DNA from: Gordoniibacillus chartarius
GTDB taxonomy: Bacteria; Bacillota; Bacilli; Paenibacillales; NBRC-103111
Assembly (NCBI RefSeq): GCF_042432825.1
Contig: NZ_JBHLWN010000008.1
Span: 62,001 to 126,000, forward strand
Length of the DNA stretch: 64,000 nucleotides
Reading direction: 5' to 3'
Shown piece by piece: positions 7,763-15,295 of this stretch. A program made the position numbers and the translations under genes. The first letter of the stretch is position 1. Each line of letters starts with the position of its first letter. A model generated the notes under the pieces. That model did not search any database. It was not told the origin of the DNA and was given only the letters and a program-made list of their open reading frames with translations.

Positions 7763-8766
7763 GGCTCCATCACCCCTACGTTGGAGCGGTCCAACACTTC
7801 GTGGGAGGTAAAATGATACGGCGCCAGCTCTCCGCTCCCAAAGTAAGCGTGCAGCTGCCGCACCGCCTCCCGCCCCATCTCTTCGGGCTTCTGAATGACG
7901 GTCGCGACGATTTCCCCCTTCGCGATGGCCGCCTTCGTCTCCTCCAGATCGTCGAAGCCGAAGATCCGGACCCGGTCCTGCATCCCGAGAACCTTTACCG
8001 CCTGCAAAATACCGACCGCATCTAGCGCGCTCAACCCGACCATCACGTTAATGTCCGGATGCTCCCGCAGCAGACTCTCCGCCGCCTGCGCCGCCTGGAT
8101 GCGCGAAATGTTGGACACCGCTACGCCCGCAATCGGCATATACGGCTCCGCACCCACGGCAGCCTTGAACCCTTCAAGCCGCTGCTGCTGATTCGCCGCT
8201 TCCGCGCTGCCGATAATGACGCCGATCCGGTTGCGCATTGCGGCGCCCGGCTCCTTCCGCAGCGACTCGATCACGACTTCGCCCAGCTTATGTCCCGAAG
8301 CCCGGTTGTCCGTACCTACATAAGTAAGGCGGCTGCTGTCCGGCGAATCCGTATCGACGGTGATCACCGGGATATGCCGTTCGATCGCCTTGTTAATGAG
8401 ACGCTTATATTCATCCGTATCGACGCCCTGAACGAGAATGCCGTCCACGCGGGAGGCAATCATCTTGTCCAGCAGCTTCGTCTGTTCCATCGGATTCAGC
8501 CGGAACGGACCGACATACTCAAGCTCCATATTATAATCCTTCGCCGCTTCTTCCGCCGCCTTGCCAATCGTGCGCCAGAACGGGTTGTCGAGCTCCTGCG
8601 AGATCAGGACGACGTGGTGGCGGTACGCTTTGCTTTGCTGTCCGGCGTCGGCCAGCTCGCTGACGATTTCGGATATTTTCAGGTAGGAATAGCCAAACTG
8701 CCCGAGCAGGAACAGAAACAGCAAACCGAGCGCACTAAGCGCCATCGTCCCTCTGCGGTCGTTCAT
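7759..8766 (-). CDS. Membrane-anchored sugar-binding protein (periplasmic-binding-protein fold)
   Basis: 335 residues with an N-terminal membrane helix at 8-26 (no lipobox cysteine) and a type-I sugar-binding domain like ribose- or galactose-binding proteins. Markers are VVLISQELDNPFWRTIGKAA at the start of the fold, KMIASRVDGILVQGVD, and PVITVDTDSPDS. It probably senses a sugar outside the cell and relays this to the downstream YesM-type kinase rather than feeding a transporter, as no ABC permease or ATPase lies nearby. GAGGAGGG precedes the ATG by eight bases. A CcpA-like cre site sits between the promoter region and the start, consistent with carbon catabolite control. Confidence 0.85.
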   Translation of the reverse strand: MNDRRGTMALSALGLLFLFLLGQFGYSYLKISEIVSELADAGQQSKAYRHHVVLISQELDNPFWRTIGKAAEEAAKDYNMELEYVGPFRLNPMEQTKLLDKMIASRVDGILVQGVDTDEYKRLINKAIERHIPVITVDTDSPDSSRLTYVGTDNRASGHKLGEVVIESLRKEPGAAMRNRIGVIIGSAEAANQQQRLEGFKAAVGAEPYMPIAGVAVSNISRIQAAQAAESLLREHPDINVMVGLSALDAVGILQAVKVLGMQDRVRIFGFDDLEETKAAIAKGEIVATVIQKPEEMGREAVRQLHAYFGSGELAPYHFTSHEVLDRSNVGVMEP

Positions 8767-8783
8767 GCGTCATCCCTCCTCAT

Positions 8784-8797
8784 TGGTTGCGTTTACA
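8784..8797 (-). promoter_or_regulatory. Putative CcpA cre site
   Basis: The minus strand reads TGTAAACGCAACCA, matching 13 of 14 positions of the cre consensus TGWAARCGYTWNCW. It lies between a TATAAT-like -10 (8807-8812) and the ribosome site of the sugar-sensing operon, a position suited to blocking transcription. Confidence 0.65.
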
Positions 8798-9120
8798 TAC
8801 ATGAATATTATATATCCCCGGTCAAGGGGGGGGGATGCTTGGATTGTGCCTGCTAATGAGCCGGCCATGTTTTCACCTCTAAGATTGTCCACTTTTTGAA
8901 AAAGATATCGGACCATAATGTCCATTCCGGAGAGACACGTCACTCATTGCCGTCGTTATCGATGATGCTCGGGTCAATTAATAGCGCCTGAGCCTGGCCT
9001 GTCTCCTGTACGTGGACACTTGTCATGGATTTGTCTTTCAAATAGTGGACAATGGCACATGCATCCACCGCCCCGCCACTGTCGGATTCGTTAAAGCTCA
9101 GGCTGATGGAGAAGAAATAC
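8798..9120. other. Gene-free stretch with a G9 tract
   Basis: Holds a -10-like TATAAT (minus strand, 8807-8812) and nine consecutive G residues at 8826-8834, where the -35 of that promoter should be. No convincing coding sequence; a 60-codon frame at 8940-9122 would need a TTG start inside the tetR terminator. Confidence 0.5.
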
Positions 9121-9169
9121 AAAAAAACCGCGGCAGCCTGGACCGGAACATCAAGCCCACACTACCGCG
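9121..9169 (-). terminator. Terminator of the GNAT-membrane protein-tetR operon
   Basis: On the minus strand CGCGGTAG pairs with CTGCCGCG (8 bp, one G-U), followed by G and TTTTTTT. It lies about 50 bases after the tetR stop. Confidence 0.7.
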
Positions 9170-9217
9170 ATTGGACGGGTACTTTACCTAGCATACAAAT
9201 CACTTTTAAAGTCCCCA

Positions 9218-9799
9218 CTAACTCAGCGACCGCCTCATAAAAGCCGCCAGATCCTCGGACGTAAACGGACTCGGCTTTTGCGTAATCGTACTGCCGACCC
9301 GCAGCCCGTACAAAATCACAGCGAACATCTCCGCGGTTATGCCGCTCTCGACTTCGGCCGGTATGACCCCATGCAGCTTGCCGATTTCAATCCATCTTGT
9401 ACAGGTCTGCATCGTATAGCCGTACACTTCCTGCACGATTTCCGCAACCTTCGGATTATCCATCTGCCCCAGTAGATAAATAAAGATCAAGTTGGTCACA
9501 TTCTGATGATTGGAGGACTGCACCATACCCTCCGCAATCAGCTGCAGGGGATCGCCCAGTCCAGATCTCCGGGGGTCATTGACAACTTCCGTGAACCGCT
9601 CGTTTATCTGTTCGATACGGGACTTCAATATCAGCCCCAGCAATTCGTCTTTGCTCGATACATAGTGGTAGATGGCGCCTTTGGACAAACCCGTCTCACG
9701 AATGATATCCTGGAGCGTCGTTTGCCTGCAGCCCTTCTCCTTAATCAGCTTCTCTGTAGCGTCCATGATGGTATGAAACGTCGTGTTTCTGGTTGTCAT
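9218..9799 (-). CDS. TetR/AcrR-family transcriptional repressor
   Basis: 193 residues. The N-terminal TetR helix-turn-helix is clear: TLQDIIRETGLSKGAIYHYV (about 28-47), followed by SSKDELLGLIL. The C-terminal ligand domain is helical and unspecific. The gene is the last of a three-gene leftward run (acetyltransferase, membrane protein, repressor). The likely operators are the ATACCGACCGTCGGTCT palindromes at the head of that run, with a degenerate copy directly upstream of this gene, so autorepression is expected. The inducer is not apparent. Confidence 0.9.
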   Translation of the reverse strand: MTTRNTTFHTIMDATEKLIKEKGCRQTTLQDIIRETGLSKGAIYHYVSSKDELLGLILKSRIEQINERFTEVVNDPRRSGLGDPLQLIAEGMVQSSNHQNVTNLIFIYLLGQMDNPKVAEIVQEVYGYTMQTCTRWIEIGKLHGVIPAEVESGITAEMFAVILYGLRVGSTITQKPSPFTSEDLAAFMRRSLS

Positions 9800-9856
9800 A
9801 GCCCATCACCATTTCCTGTAAGATTATCGTTCATTCGGAAGTACCCCTACTCTACC

Positions 9857-9873
9857 ATACCGACCCCCGGTTT
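9857..9873. promoter_or_regulatory. Degenerate third TetR operator upstream of tetR
   Basis: ATACCGACCCCCGGTTT matches 14 of 17 positions of the operator ATACCGACCGTCGGTCT found upstream of the operon. It sits 58-74 bases before the tetR start. Confidence 0.5.
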
Positions 9874-9914
9874 ACAAAAACGGAACTGCATGTTTGCTGG
9901 CTTCAGAACTTGCT

Positions 9915-10583
9915 TTAAGATTCTGTTTTATCGATCATCTGTTTCAATTTGTTTTGAGAATGCCGCCGATAGTAGATGGTCCAGACGATAGCGAAGCCGA
10001 TGAAGCCGTACATCACAAAGTTGGATACCGCAAGGAACTCGGAAACCGTGAGCCGGTACACAAGAATCGTGCGCACGATCGCTTCACCTAACAGCGAGAT
10101 TCCCCACACGGCCGTAATGAGCCGCAACACAAAGCGAAAATACGGGTATTTCCATCGGGAAGAAAAGGCTGCTGCCCGCTCCGGATCGCTGCCAACCGTG
10201 AACCGCATAGCAAAGTAGAAAATCAGCGGCCGCGGAAACAACAGGGAGATTAGAAAAATAAGTCCCATAATCGCGGTAACTAATGACTCCCGCACCAGGA
10301 GAAGCTGCTCATTACCGCCTAGCGTGACCATGAGCAGACCGAGGGCGAAGCTGATGAGCATGAACACAGCGAACACATCCAGCTTCCGGCGCTTGATGAG
10401 ACTGTACAAATTATCGAACAGCGGAATGATCGTTGCAATGGTCAATGCATGGATGCTGCTCATATGCGAGCGCAGCAGCTCGTAGACAAGAAGCGGTAAA
10501 GCCCCGTTAATCAACAGCGTCATAAGGATGCCGAGCACAATGCTTTTTCTGGTCGCTGCGCTTGCCTGTGTCGTTGGGATCAT
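9915..10583 (-). CDS. Six-helix integral membrane protein (VC0807-like)
   Basis: About 222 residues with roughly six hydrophobic helices, for example IVLGILMTLLINGALPLLVY, VFAVFMLISFALGLLMV and AIMGLIFLISLLFPRPLIFY. The SLLFPRPLIFYFAMRF segment and overall shape resemble the VC0807/intracellular-septation-like family, whose function is poorly defined. The start at 10583 is chosen because TGGAGGA lies ten bases upstream; a longer frame from 10601 has no ribosome site. It lies between the acetyltransferase and tetR genes and shares their operator-controlled promoter, so a role in resistance to the TetR inducer is possible but not shown. Confidence 0.75.
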   Translation of the reverse strand: MIPTTQASAATRKSIVLGILMTLLINGALPLLVYELLRSHMSSIHALTIATIIPLFDNLYSLIKRRKLDVFAVFMLISFALGLLMVTLGGNEQLLLVRESLVTAIMGLIFLISLLFPRPLIFYFAMRFTVGSDPERAAAFSSRWKYPYFRFVLRLITAVWGISLLGEAIVRTILVYRLTVSEFLAVSNFVMYGFIGFAIVWTIYYRRHSQNKLKQMIDKTES

Positions 10584-10608
10584 GAGAATCAAGTCCTCCA
10601 TTCATCGT

Positions 10609-11109
10609 TTACAGTTTTTTTTCATAGCATTGATAAGGTTCTTTGCGAAACGGATACCGGATCAGCCCTACTTTGGAGTAGCCCGCTCGCTCATACATCT
10701 GAAGGGCAGCCGGATTTGCGGTATAAGCGTCCAATCGGATGCTGGTGCAGCCTTGCGCCCTTGCCTGCTCCTCGGCAAAATACAGAAGCTGCTTGCCGAT
10801 TCCTTGCCCCTGATGCTCCGGATGGACGGCCAGCCGATGAATGACGGCCGGACGGCCGCCTCCTTCCTGCCACGGAAGGCTGTCATACTGAGCGCTCTGT
10901 TCTTCATTAATAACGACAGCGCCCACACACAATTGATCTCGCATCGCAACATACATCTGCTTGTTCTTGACATCCTTAGAGACGACCCACCGGTTCGGAT
11001 AAAACAAGTCCCATTGGTAAACCCCCTTCTTCCTTAGATGACGGGTAACGGACCTAAACAGCCGCATGATTACGCCGATCTGATGGTTCGATGCGGAAAC
11101 GATGTTCAA
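10609..11109 (-). CDS. GNAT-family N-acetyltransferase
   Basis: 166 residues with the GNAT fold. Motif A, the acetyl-CoA pyrophosphate-binding loop, reads IHRLAVHPEHQGQGIGKQLL, with QGQGIG as the Q/RxxGxG/A core. The C-terminal part has NPAALQMYERAGYSKVG, the usual GNAT motif B. It transfers an acetyl group from acetyl-CoA to an unknown small molecule or protein. First gene of the TetR-controlled operon, about 130 bases after the operator-covered promoter. Its stop is 25 bases before the next gene's start. Detoxification of the inducer by acetylation would fit the context but is inference. Confidence 0.88.
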   Translation of the reverse strand: MNIVSASNHQIGVIMRLFRSVTRHLRKKGVYQWDLFYPNRWVVSKDVKNKQMYVAMRDQLCVGAVVINEEQSAQYDSLPWQEGGGRPAVIHRLAVHPEHQGQGIGKQLLYFAEEQARAQGCTSIRLDAYTANPAALQMYERAGYSKVGLIRYPFRKEPYQCYEKKL

Positions 11110-11210
11110 TTAGTCCTCACGCTCCTTTGGTTTCGCCGTCTTTCAACCGCGCGTTCCCCCGTAACATATAAGCCAATTTACTGAGCTTTACGCGATATCG
11201 ACCCAATCGT

Positions 11211-11234
11211 ACATACCGACCGTCGGTCTTATAT
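11211..11234. promoter_or_regulatory. TetR operator 1, downstream of the -10
   Basis: Contains ATACCGACCGTCGGTCT. Lies from just after the -10 (11239-11244 on the minus strand) across the likely transcription start of the GNAT operon. Confidence 0.8.
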
Positions 11235-11238
11235 CTCC

Positions 11239-11267
11239 ATAATACAGACCGTCGGTCGGTATGTCAA
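11239..11267 (-). promoter_or_regulatory. Promoter of the GNAT-membrane protein-tetR operon with operator 2 in its spacer
   Basis: Minus strand TTGACA (11262-11267), exactly 17 bases, then TATTAT (11239-11244). The spacer is filled by operator 2 (11242-11264), an inverted copy of operator 1. This is a classic steric-repression layout. Confidence 0.85.
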
Positions 11268-11351
11268 CGGCCGAAATGGCGAATCAGTGATATTTTTTAA
11301 AATCGACACTATTTTCCACGTTCCCTGCCGGTCCGCCTGCATTCGGCAAAG

Positions 11352-11380
11352 TTAACAATAACGCCCGATAATGCTATAAT
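11352..11380 (+). promoter_or_regulatory. Promoter of the Dlt-like operon
   Basis: TTAACA (11352-11357), a 17-base spacer, then TATAAT (11375-11380) with an extended TGC before it. It lies 54 bases before the TTG start of the FG-GAP gene. Confidence 0.75.
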
Positions 11381-11433
11381 GACGAGGATATGGTTATACC
11401 CAAGATGATACTTATGCCAATGAGGGATTCCTT

Positions 11434-14400
11434 TTGCGATTGTCGACATTATTCAGCCGGCGGACGCCGCTGTATGCGGTTCTGATCGCGGCCGTCGTGC
11501 TGATCGCGCTATTCACGCTGCACAAGGAGGAGCGCGTCCGGCTGCTCTACGCGACCGCAGGCGGCGCTTACGACCCTTCGGCTTACGAGCAGCTTCGGCA
11601 GTCGCTGGTAGCGAATCTCGATGTCGAACGGCGCGATTGGAGCCGCCTGAGCGATCGCGAGCTGCGGCGCTACGATGCCGTCTACCTCGACCCCGGGCTG
11701 CATACGGCGCAAGGCTTGCCGGGCGCGGAGCGGCTAAGCGGGTATGTACGGCAGGGCGGACACCTGTTTCTCGAAAATATTTTCGCCGCCGACGTTCCGC
11801 TCGAGCTGCTGGGCGCAAGCCAGCTGGTGCCGGTGCCGAGCCCCGGCGAGAAGCCGGCGTTCCGCTATCCGGCGGTCGATGCCGACCTGGTGCCGATGCA
11901 GCAGGTTTACCGGCTGTTCAGCGATAATTTCTTCAAGCGGACGACCATGAGCGATATGCCCGGCTTCGCTTGGGGAACGGGCGTGAAGCCTTCGACGGCG
12001 CTGACGATGGTGGAGCTGAACGGTCTGTCCGTCGTGACGGTGAATGCGTACGGCAGCGGCAGCGTGCTGCTGTCGAGCGCGTTCCTGCCGAACCGGTATT
12101 TCATTACCGGATACGATCTCGTCAGCGGGATGGATCCGGGGGCCGGCTTTAACGCTTTGGAGAAGCGGTATAACGAAACGAAGACGAAGCCTGCTCAGGG
12201 GACGGCTTATTTCGATAAGTCCAAGCTGCCGCTGGAGCCGTACTTCCACTTCGCTTTCGCTGCGGCGGGCGCGCAGTACCGGACGGAATACGTCTCGTTC
12301 GTCTCGAAGCGCAAGCTCGGTCTGACGGTGAAGAAGGTGCTTGGCCCGTACGGCAGGCCGGCGATGGCTTATCAGAACCATTTTGAAGCGCTGCCTGCGA
12401 TTCGGGACTTGAACGGCATTCAGTGGGCCGAGATTCTTAAGGAATACCGGCAGCTTCCGTCGTATTCGCTCGTTCGTTCGACGTACGAATGGGGGCTGTG
12501 GAAGGAATCCGTGTCCGTACAGCTCAATGAAGGCACGTCCGAGCAGCCGAAGTTCCGCGGGGAAACGCCTCAGTCGTTTTACGGCAGCGGTACGCCGCTG
12601 GTGTATACGGCGGGAGGAGCCGGGGGTGGCATCGTCGGCGGGGCTGGGGCTAACAGCGGTACTGCCGGTGGCGGTGGGATTGCTGCTGGGGCTGGGGCTG
12701 GCTCAGGGATTGGGATTGGTGCTGGGGCTGGTGCTGGGGCTGGGGCTGGTGCTGGGGCTGGCTCTGGTGCTGGGACTGGAGGTTCCGCCGGTAATAGCGC
12801 TGGGGCCGACAACGCCGCCGGAGCCCAGGCCGCCGAACGGCGCATTACCGGTGCCCGCTACCCGGGCTACCGGGAGCTCGCCGGCAAGATCGAGCTGCCG
12901 TACCGGGCGTCGCCGGCGCTGCTGGACGTCGACGGCGACGGCCGCGACGACCTGCTTGTCGGCAGCGCGGACGGGTCCGTGAGCGTGTACGCGAACGCGG
13001 GTCCCGGCGCTGCAGCCGGTGCGGCGGTACCGGCGGGCGTACAGCCGCCGGACCGCTTTGCCGAGCCGCAGCCGCTGCGGCTCGCAGGCGCGGACGGCAG
13101 CGCGGCGGAGTACCGCGCGCCGTCGTATGCGGCGCTGGCCGCAGCCCGCGCCGCGGGAGCGCCGCCGTCGCTGCTCGTCGGCGACGGCGAGGGCCGCGTA
13201 GCCGCCCTGACGCTGCGCGCGGGCGGCCGGTTCGCGCCGCCGACGCCGCTGACGGCGGGGGGCCGGCCCGTGCAGGTGCCCGGGCCGGCTGCGCCCGCCT
13301 TCGGCGACGTCGACGCGGACGGCGTCCCCGACCTCGTCGTCGGGGACGGCGAAGGCCGCGTGACCTTGTTCCGCGGCCTCGACCCCGCTGCGCAGCGCTA
13401 CGCCGCAGGCGTCACGCTGCTGCAGCTGCCGGTCCGCTTCGCGGCTCCCGCCGTTCGGGACATGAACGGCGACGGCCTCGCGGACCTGATCGTGGGCAAC
13501 GACGAGGGAGATCTCCTCGTCTTTCTGCAGAACGCTCCCGCCTCGGGAGCGTCCCCTGCAGCCGCGGCGTCACCGGCTTCGCCGGCAGCGGGAACGCAGC
13601 CCACGCATGCACCCGAGACAGCGCGAGCAGCCGCTGCTTCACGGACAGCGGCATCCGCCGCAGCCGGTTCGCGCATCCCGGGCTTCACCGCGCAGGGCCC
13701 GCTGACCGGCGAGACGCTGAACCAGATGGGCACGCCGGCTCTGGTCGGCGGTCACAATTCGGCTCCCGTCTGGTACGACCTGAACCATGACGGGCGGGAC
13801 GATCTCATCGTCGGCCAGATCGAGTTCGGGATCCCTACGCCGATCGACGACCCGTCGTTCCCGTACCGCAAGCAGCTGGACGAATTTATACAATATGCCA
13901 AGACAAACGGGCTGGAAATTTATCCGCATCTGTTCGTTCATAACTTTATGAGCTCCGCCGGCGAGAAGCAGGAATTCGCGCTGCACAAAACAGCGTTCCA
14001 GAATCTCGGCCTGAAGTGGGGCGACACGGGGACCGACCAGCATACATGGCGCGTCAATAACCCCGACCCGCAGCAGACGCTTCGCAACGAAGCGGCGGAA
14101 GGACTCTGGTTCAACTTCGGCTTCAAGCCGTCGCACGTGCCTTCCGATCCGCGTGTCGGCTACGAATATATATGGGGCATGCCGTTCCTCATGCAGCCGC
14201 CGCAGGGCTCGCAGCCGCTCGGCTCGCCGATGCTGCTGCATACCCCGACGCCGCCGCTGTATCTGGATGCGGCCCGCTCGACGGAGGACATTTTTCAGTC
14301 TTATGTAAAGCTCGACATGCCGATCAATTACTTCGAGCATATCGAGCCGTATTTCCCGGCCAACATCGCGGGGCTGCGCCAGTTTGCCGACTACTTCGAC

Positions 14401-15018
14401 AAGCTGCGCACCGCTCACGACTACAATTTCGTCAGCGGACCGCAAATGGCTCGCTCGTTCCTGACTGCGCTCACTGCGCAGGTCAAGGTCGAGCGCTCGT
14501 GGGCCGCCTTCCTGCAGGACAAGCTGAAGGATATGCTGCTCGGCACGCAGAACGGGCCTCACCTGTCGCTGCAGCTGAAGCCGGACTTCAGCCAAGTGCC
14601 CGCTCAGGCAGGGGCATACCGCGACACGCTCGGCGTATCGGTGGAACGCGGCCAGCGGCTGCAGCTTTACCAGCTCGGTACCGACGACACCGACATTTAC
14701 ACCGAGCACCAGGACAAGCTGTACCTCGGCCTGGACCGTCCGGTCACGCTCGGCGTCCGCGCCATGCCGGACCGGCTCCACCTTGTACGCGCCAACGTGC
14801 CGACACGCTTCGGACGAAGCGGCGACGGCACATGGACACTGGACCTCAATGACCAAGGCATGCAGCAGGTCAAGCTGCGCAGCCCAAAGCCGATTACCGT
14901 AGAGCCGCTCGACCCCGGCACCAAGCTGGACATTCAAACCGACGACGACGGCCGCACGGTCACGGTTACGCATTACGGCGAGAAGGTCACGTTACGCATC
15001 GCCACGCCAACAGACTAA
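11434..15018 (+). CDS. Giant membrane-anchored FG-GAP repeat protein of the Dlt-like operon
   Basis: 1194 residues, TTG start with GAGGG seven bases upstream. One N-terminal helix (about 13-29) anchors it with the bulk outside. Residues 35-390 begin with a Rossmann- or amidotransferase-like stretch (YATAGGAYDPSAYEQL, LSGYVRQGGHLFLENIF). Residues about 392-468 are Gly/Ala low complexity. Four FG-GAP calcium-binding repeats follow: LLDVDGDGRDDLLVG, GDVDADGVPDLVVG, RDMNGDGLADLIVG and YDLNHDGRDDLIVG. The last 390 residues (IYPHLFVHNF, TDQHTWRVNN, INYFEHIEPYFP) may be a TIM-barrel-like carbohydrate domain; I cannot name the family. It is first in the operon and 16 bases before the carrier protein gene, suggesting it acts on or presents the polymer that is modified. 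Confidence 0.8.
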   Translation: MRLSTLFSRRTPLYAVLIAAVVLIALFTLHKEERVRLLYATAGGAYDPSAYEQLRQSLVANLDVERRDWSRLSDRELRRYDAVYLDPGLHTAQGLPGAERLSGYVRQGGHLFLENIFAADVPLELLGASQLVPVPSPGEKPAFRYPAVDADLVPMQQVYRLFSDNFFKRTTMSDMPGFAWGTGVKPSTALTMVELNGLSVVTVNAYGSGSVLLSSAFLPNRYFITGYDLVSGMDPGAGFNALEKRYNETKTKPAQGTAYFDKSKLPLEPYFHFAFAAAGAQYRTEYVSFVSKRKLGLTVKKVLGPYGRPAMAYQNHFEALPAIRDLNGIQWAEILKEYRQLPSYSLVRSTYEWGLWKESVSVQLNEGTSEQPKFRGETPQSFYGSGTPLVYTAGGAGGGIVGGAGANSGTAGGGGIAAGAGAGSGIGIGAGAGAGAGAGAGAGSGAGTGGSAGNSAGADNAAGAQAAERRITGARYPGYRELAGKIELPYRASPALLDVDGDGRDDLLVGSADGSVSVYANAGPGAAAGAAVPAGVQPPDRFAEPQPLRLAGADGSAAEYRAPSYAALAAARAAGAPPSLLVGDGEGRVAALTLRAGGRFAPPTPLTAGGRPVQVPGPAAPAFGDVDADGVPDLVVGDGEGRVTLFRGLDPAAQRYAAGVTLLQLPVRFAAPAVRDMNGDGLADLIVGNDEGDLLVFLQNAPASGASPAAAASPASPAAGTQPTHAPETARAAAASRTAASAAAGSRIPGFTAQGPLTGETLNQMGTPALVGGHNSAPVWYDLNHDGRDDLIVGQIEFGIPTPIDDPSFPYRKQLDEFIQYAKTNGLEIYPHLFVHNFMSSAGEKQEFALHKTAFQNLGLKWGDTGTDQHTWRVNNPDPQQTLRNEAAEGLWFNFGFKPSHVPSDPRVGYEYIWGMPFLMQPPQGSQPLGSPMLLHTPTPPLYLDAARSTEDIFQSYVKLDMPINYFEHIEPYFPANIAGLRQFADYFDKLRTAHDYNFVSGPQMARSFLTALTAQVKVERSWAAFLQDKLKDMLLGTQNGPHLSLQLKPDFSQVPAQAGAYRDTLGVSVERGQRLQLYQLGTDDTDIYTEHQDKLYLGLDRPVTLGVRAMPDRLHLVRANVPTRFGRSGDGTWTLDLNDQGMQQVKLRSPKPITVEPLDPGTKLDIQTDDDGRTVTVTHYGEKVTLRIATPTD
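12620..12800 (+). repeat. Gly/Ala-encoding minisatellite (GCTGGG/GCTGGT units)
   Basis: Roughly thirty 6-base units of GGGGCT/GGTGCT type, densest at 12680-12780, in frame within the FG-GAP gene. Copy number would be expected to vary by replication slippage in steps that keep the reading frame. Confidence 0.85.
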
Positions 15019-15034
15019 TAGGAGGCTCACTCCC

Positions 15035-15286
15035 ATGGAACAACTCATTCATGAGCTGGAAGATCATATCCGCGAACGCTACGAGATCGAAGAGGACGAC
15101 GATGATTTTGACGCGGACGTGCACTTGTTCGACTACGGCTACATCGATTCCATCGGCGCCACGGCGCTGATCGCCCATATTGAGAAAACGTACAGCATCA
15201 CCATCACCCAGCAGGACCTTATGCTGCACCCGATGAATACCGTGCGCGAGATCGCCACGTTCGTTCAATCCAAGATCGCGAGGTAA
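15035..15286 (+). CDS. DltC-like acyl/aminoacyl carrier protein
   Basis: 83 residues, acidic and helical. The phosphopantetheine attachment site is Ser39 in DYGYIDSIGA, close to the DltC pattern (LDSxG/M). It would carry an activated amino acid as a thioester on the prosthetic group. AGGAGG lies ten bases before the ATG and the gene begins 16 bases after the FG-GAP gene. It ends nine bases before the synthetase-like ligase gene, the usual arrangement for amino acid:carrier protein ligases and their partners. No phosphopantetheinyl transferase is in the window, so a general one elsewhere must modify it. Family certain; cargo inferred. Confidence 0.92.
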   Translation: MEQLIHELEDHIRERYEIEEDDDDFDADVHLFDYGYIDSIGATALIAHIEKTYSITITQQDLMLHPMNTVREIATFVQSKIAR

Positions 15287-15295
15287 AATACCGCC

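Noticed and set aside
8940..9122. 60-codon minus-strand frame with a protein-like composition
   Set aside because: Needs a TTG start located at the T-run of the tetR terminator, with no ribosome site. Could be a relic but cannot be supported as a gene.
13639..14973. Long minus-strand frame opposite the FG-GAP gene
   Set aside because: Arg/Val/Leu-rich antisense shadow in GC-rich DNA without a ribosome site; the sense strand has FG-GAP repeats and operon context.
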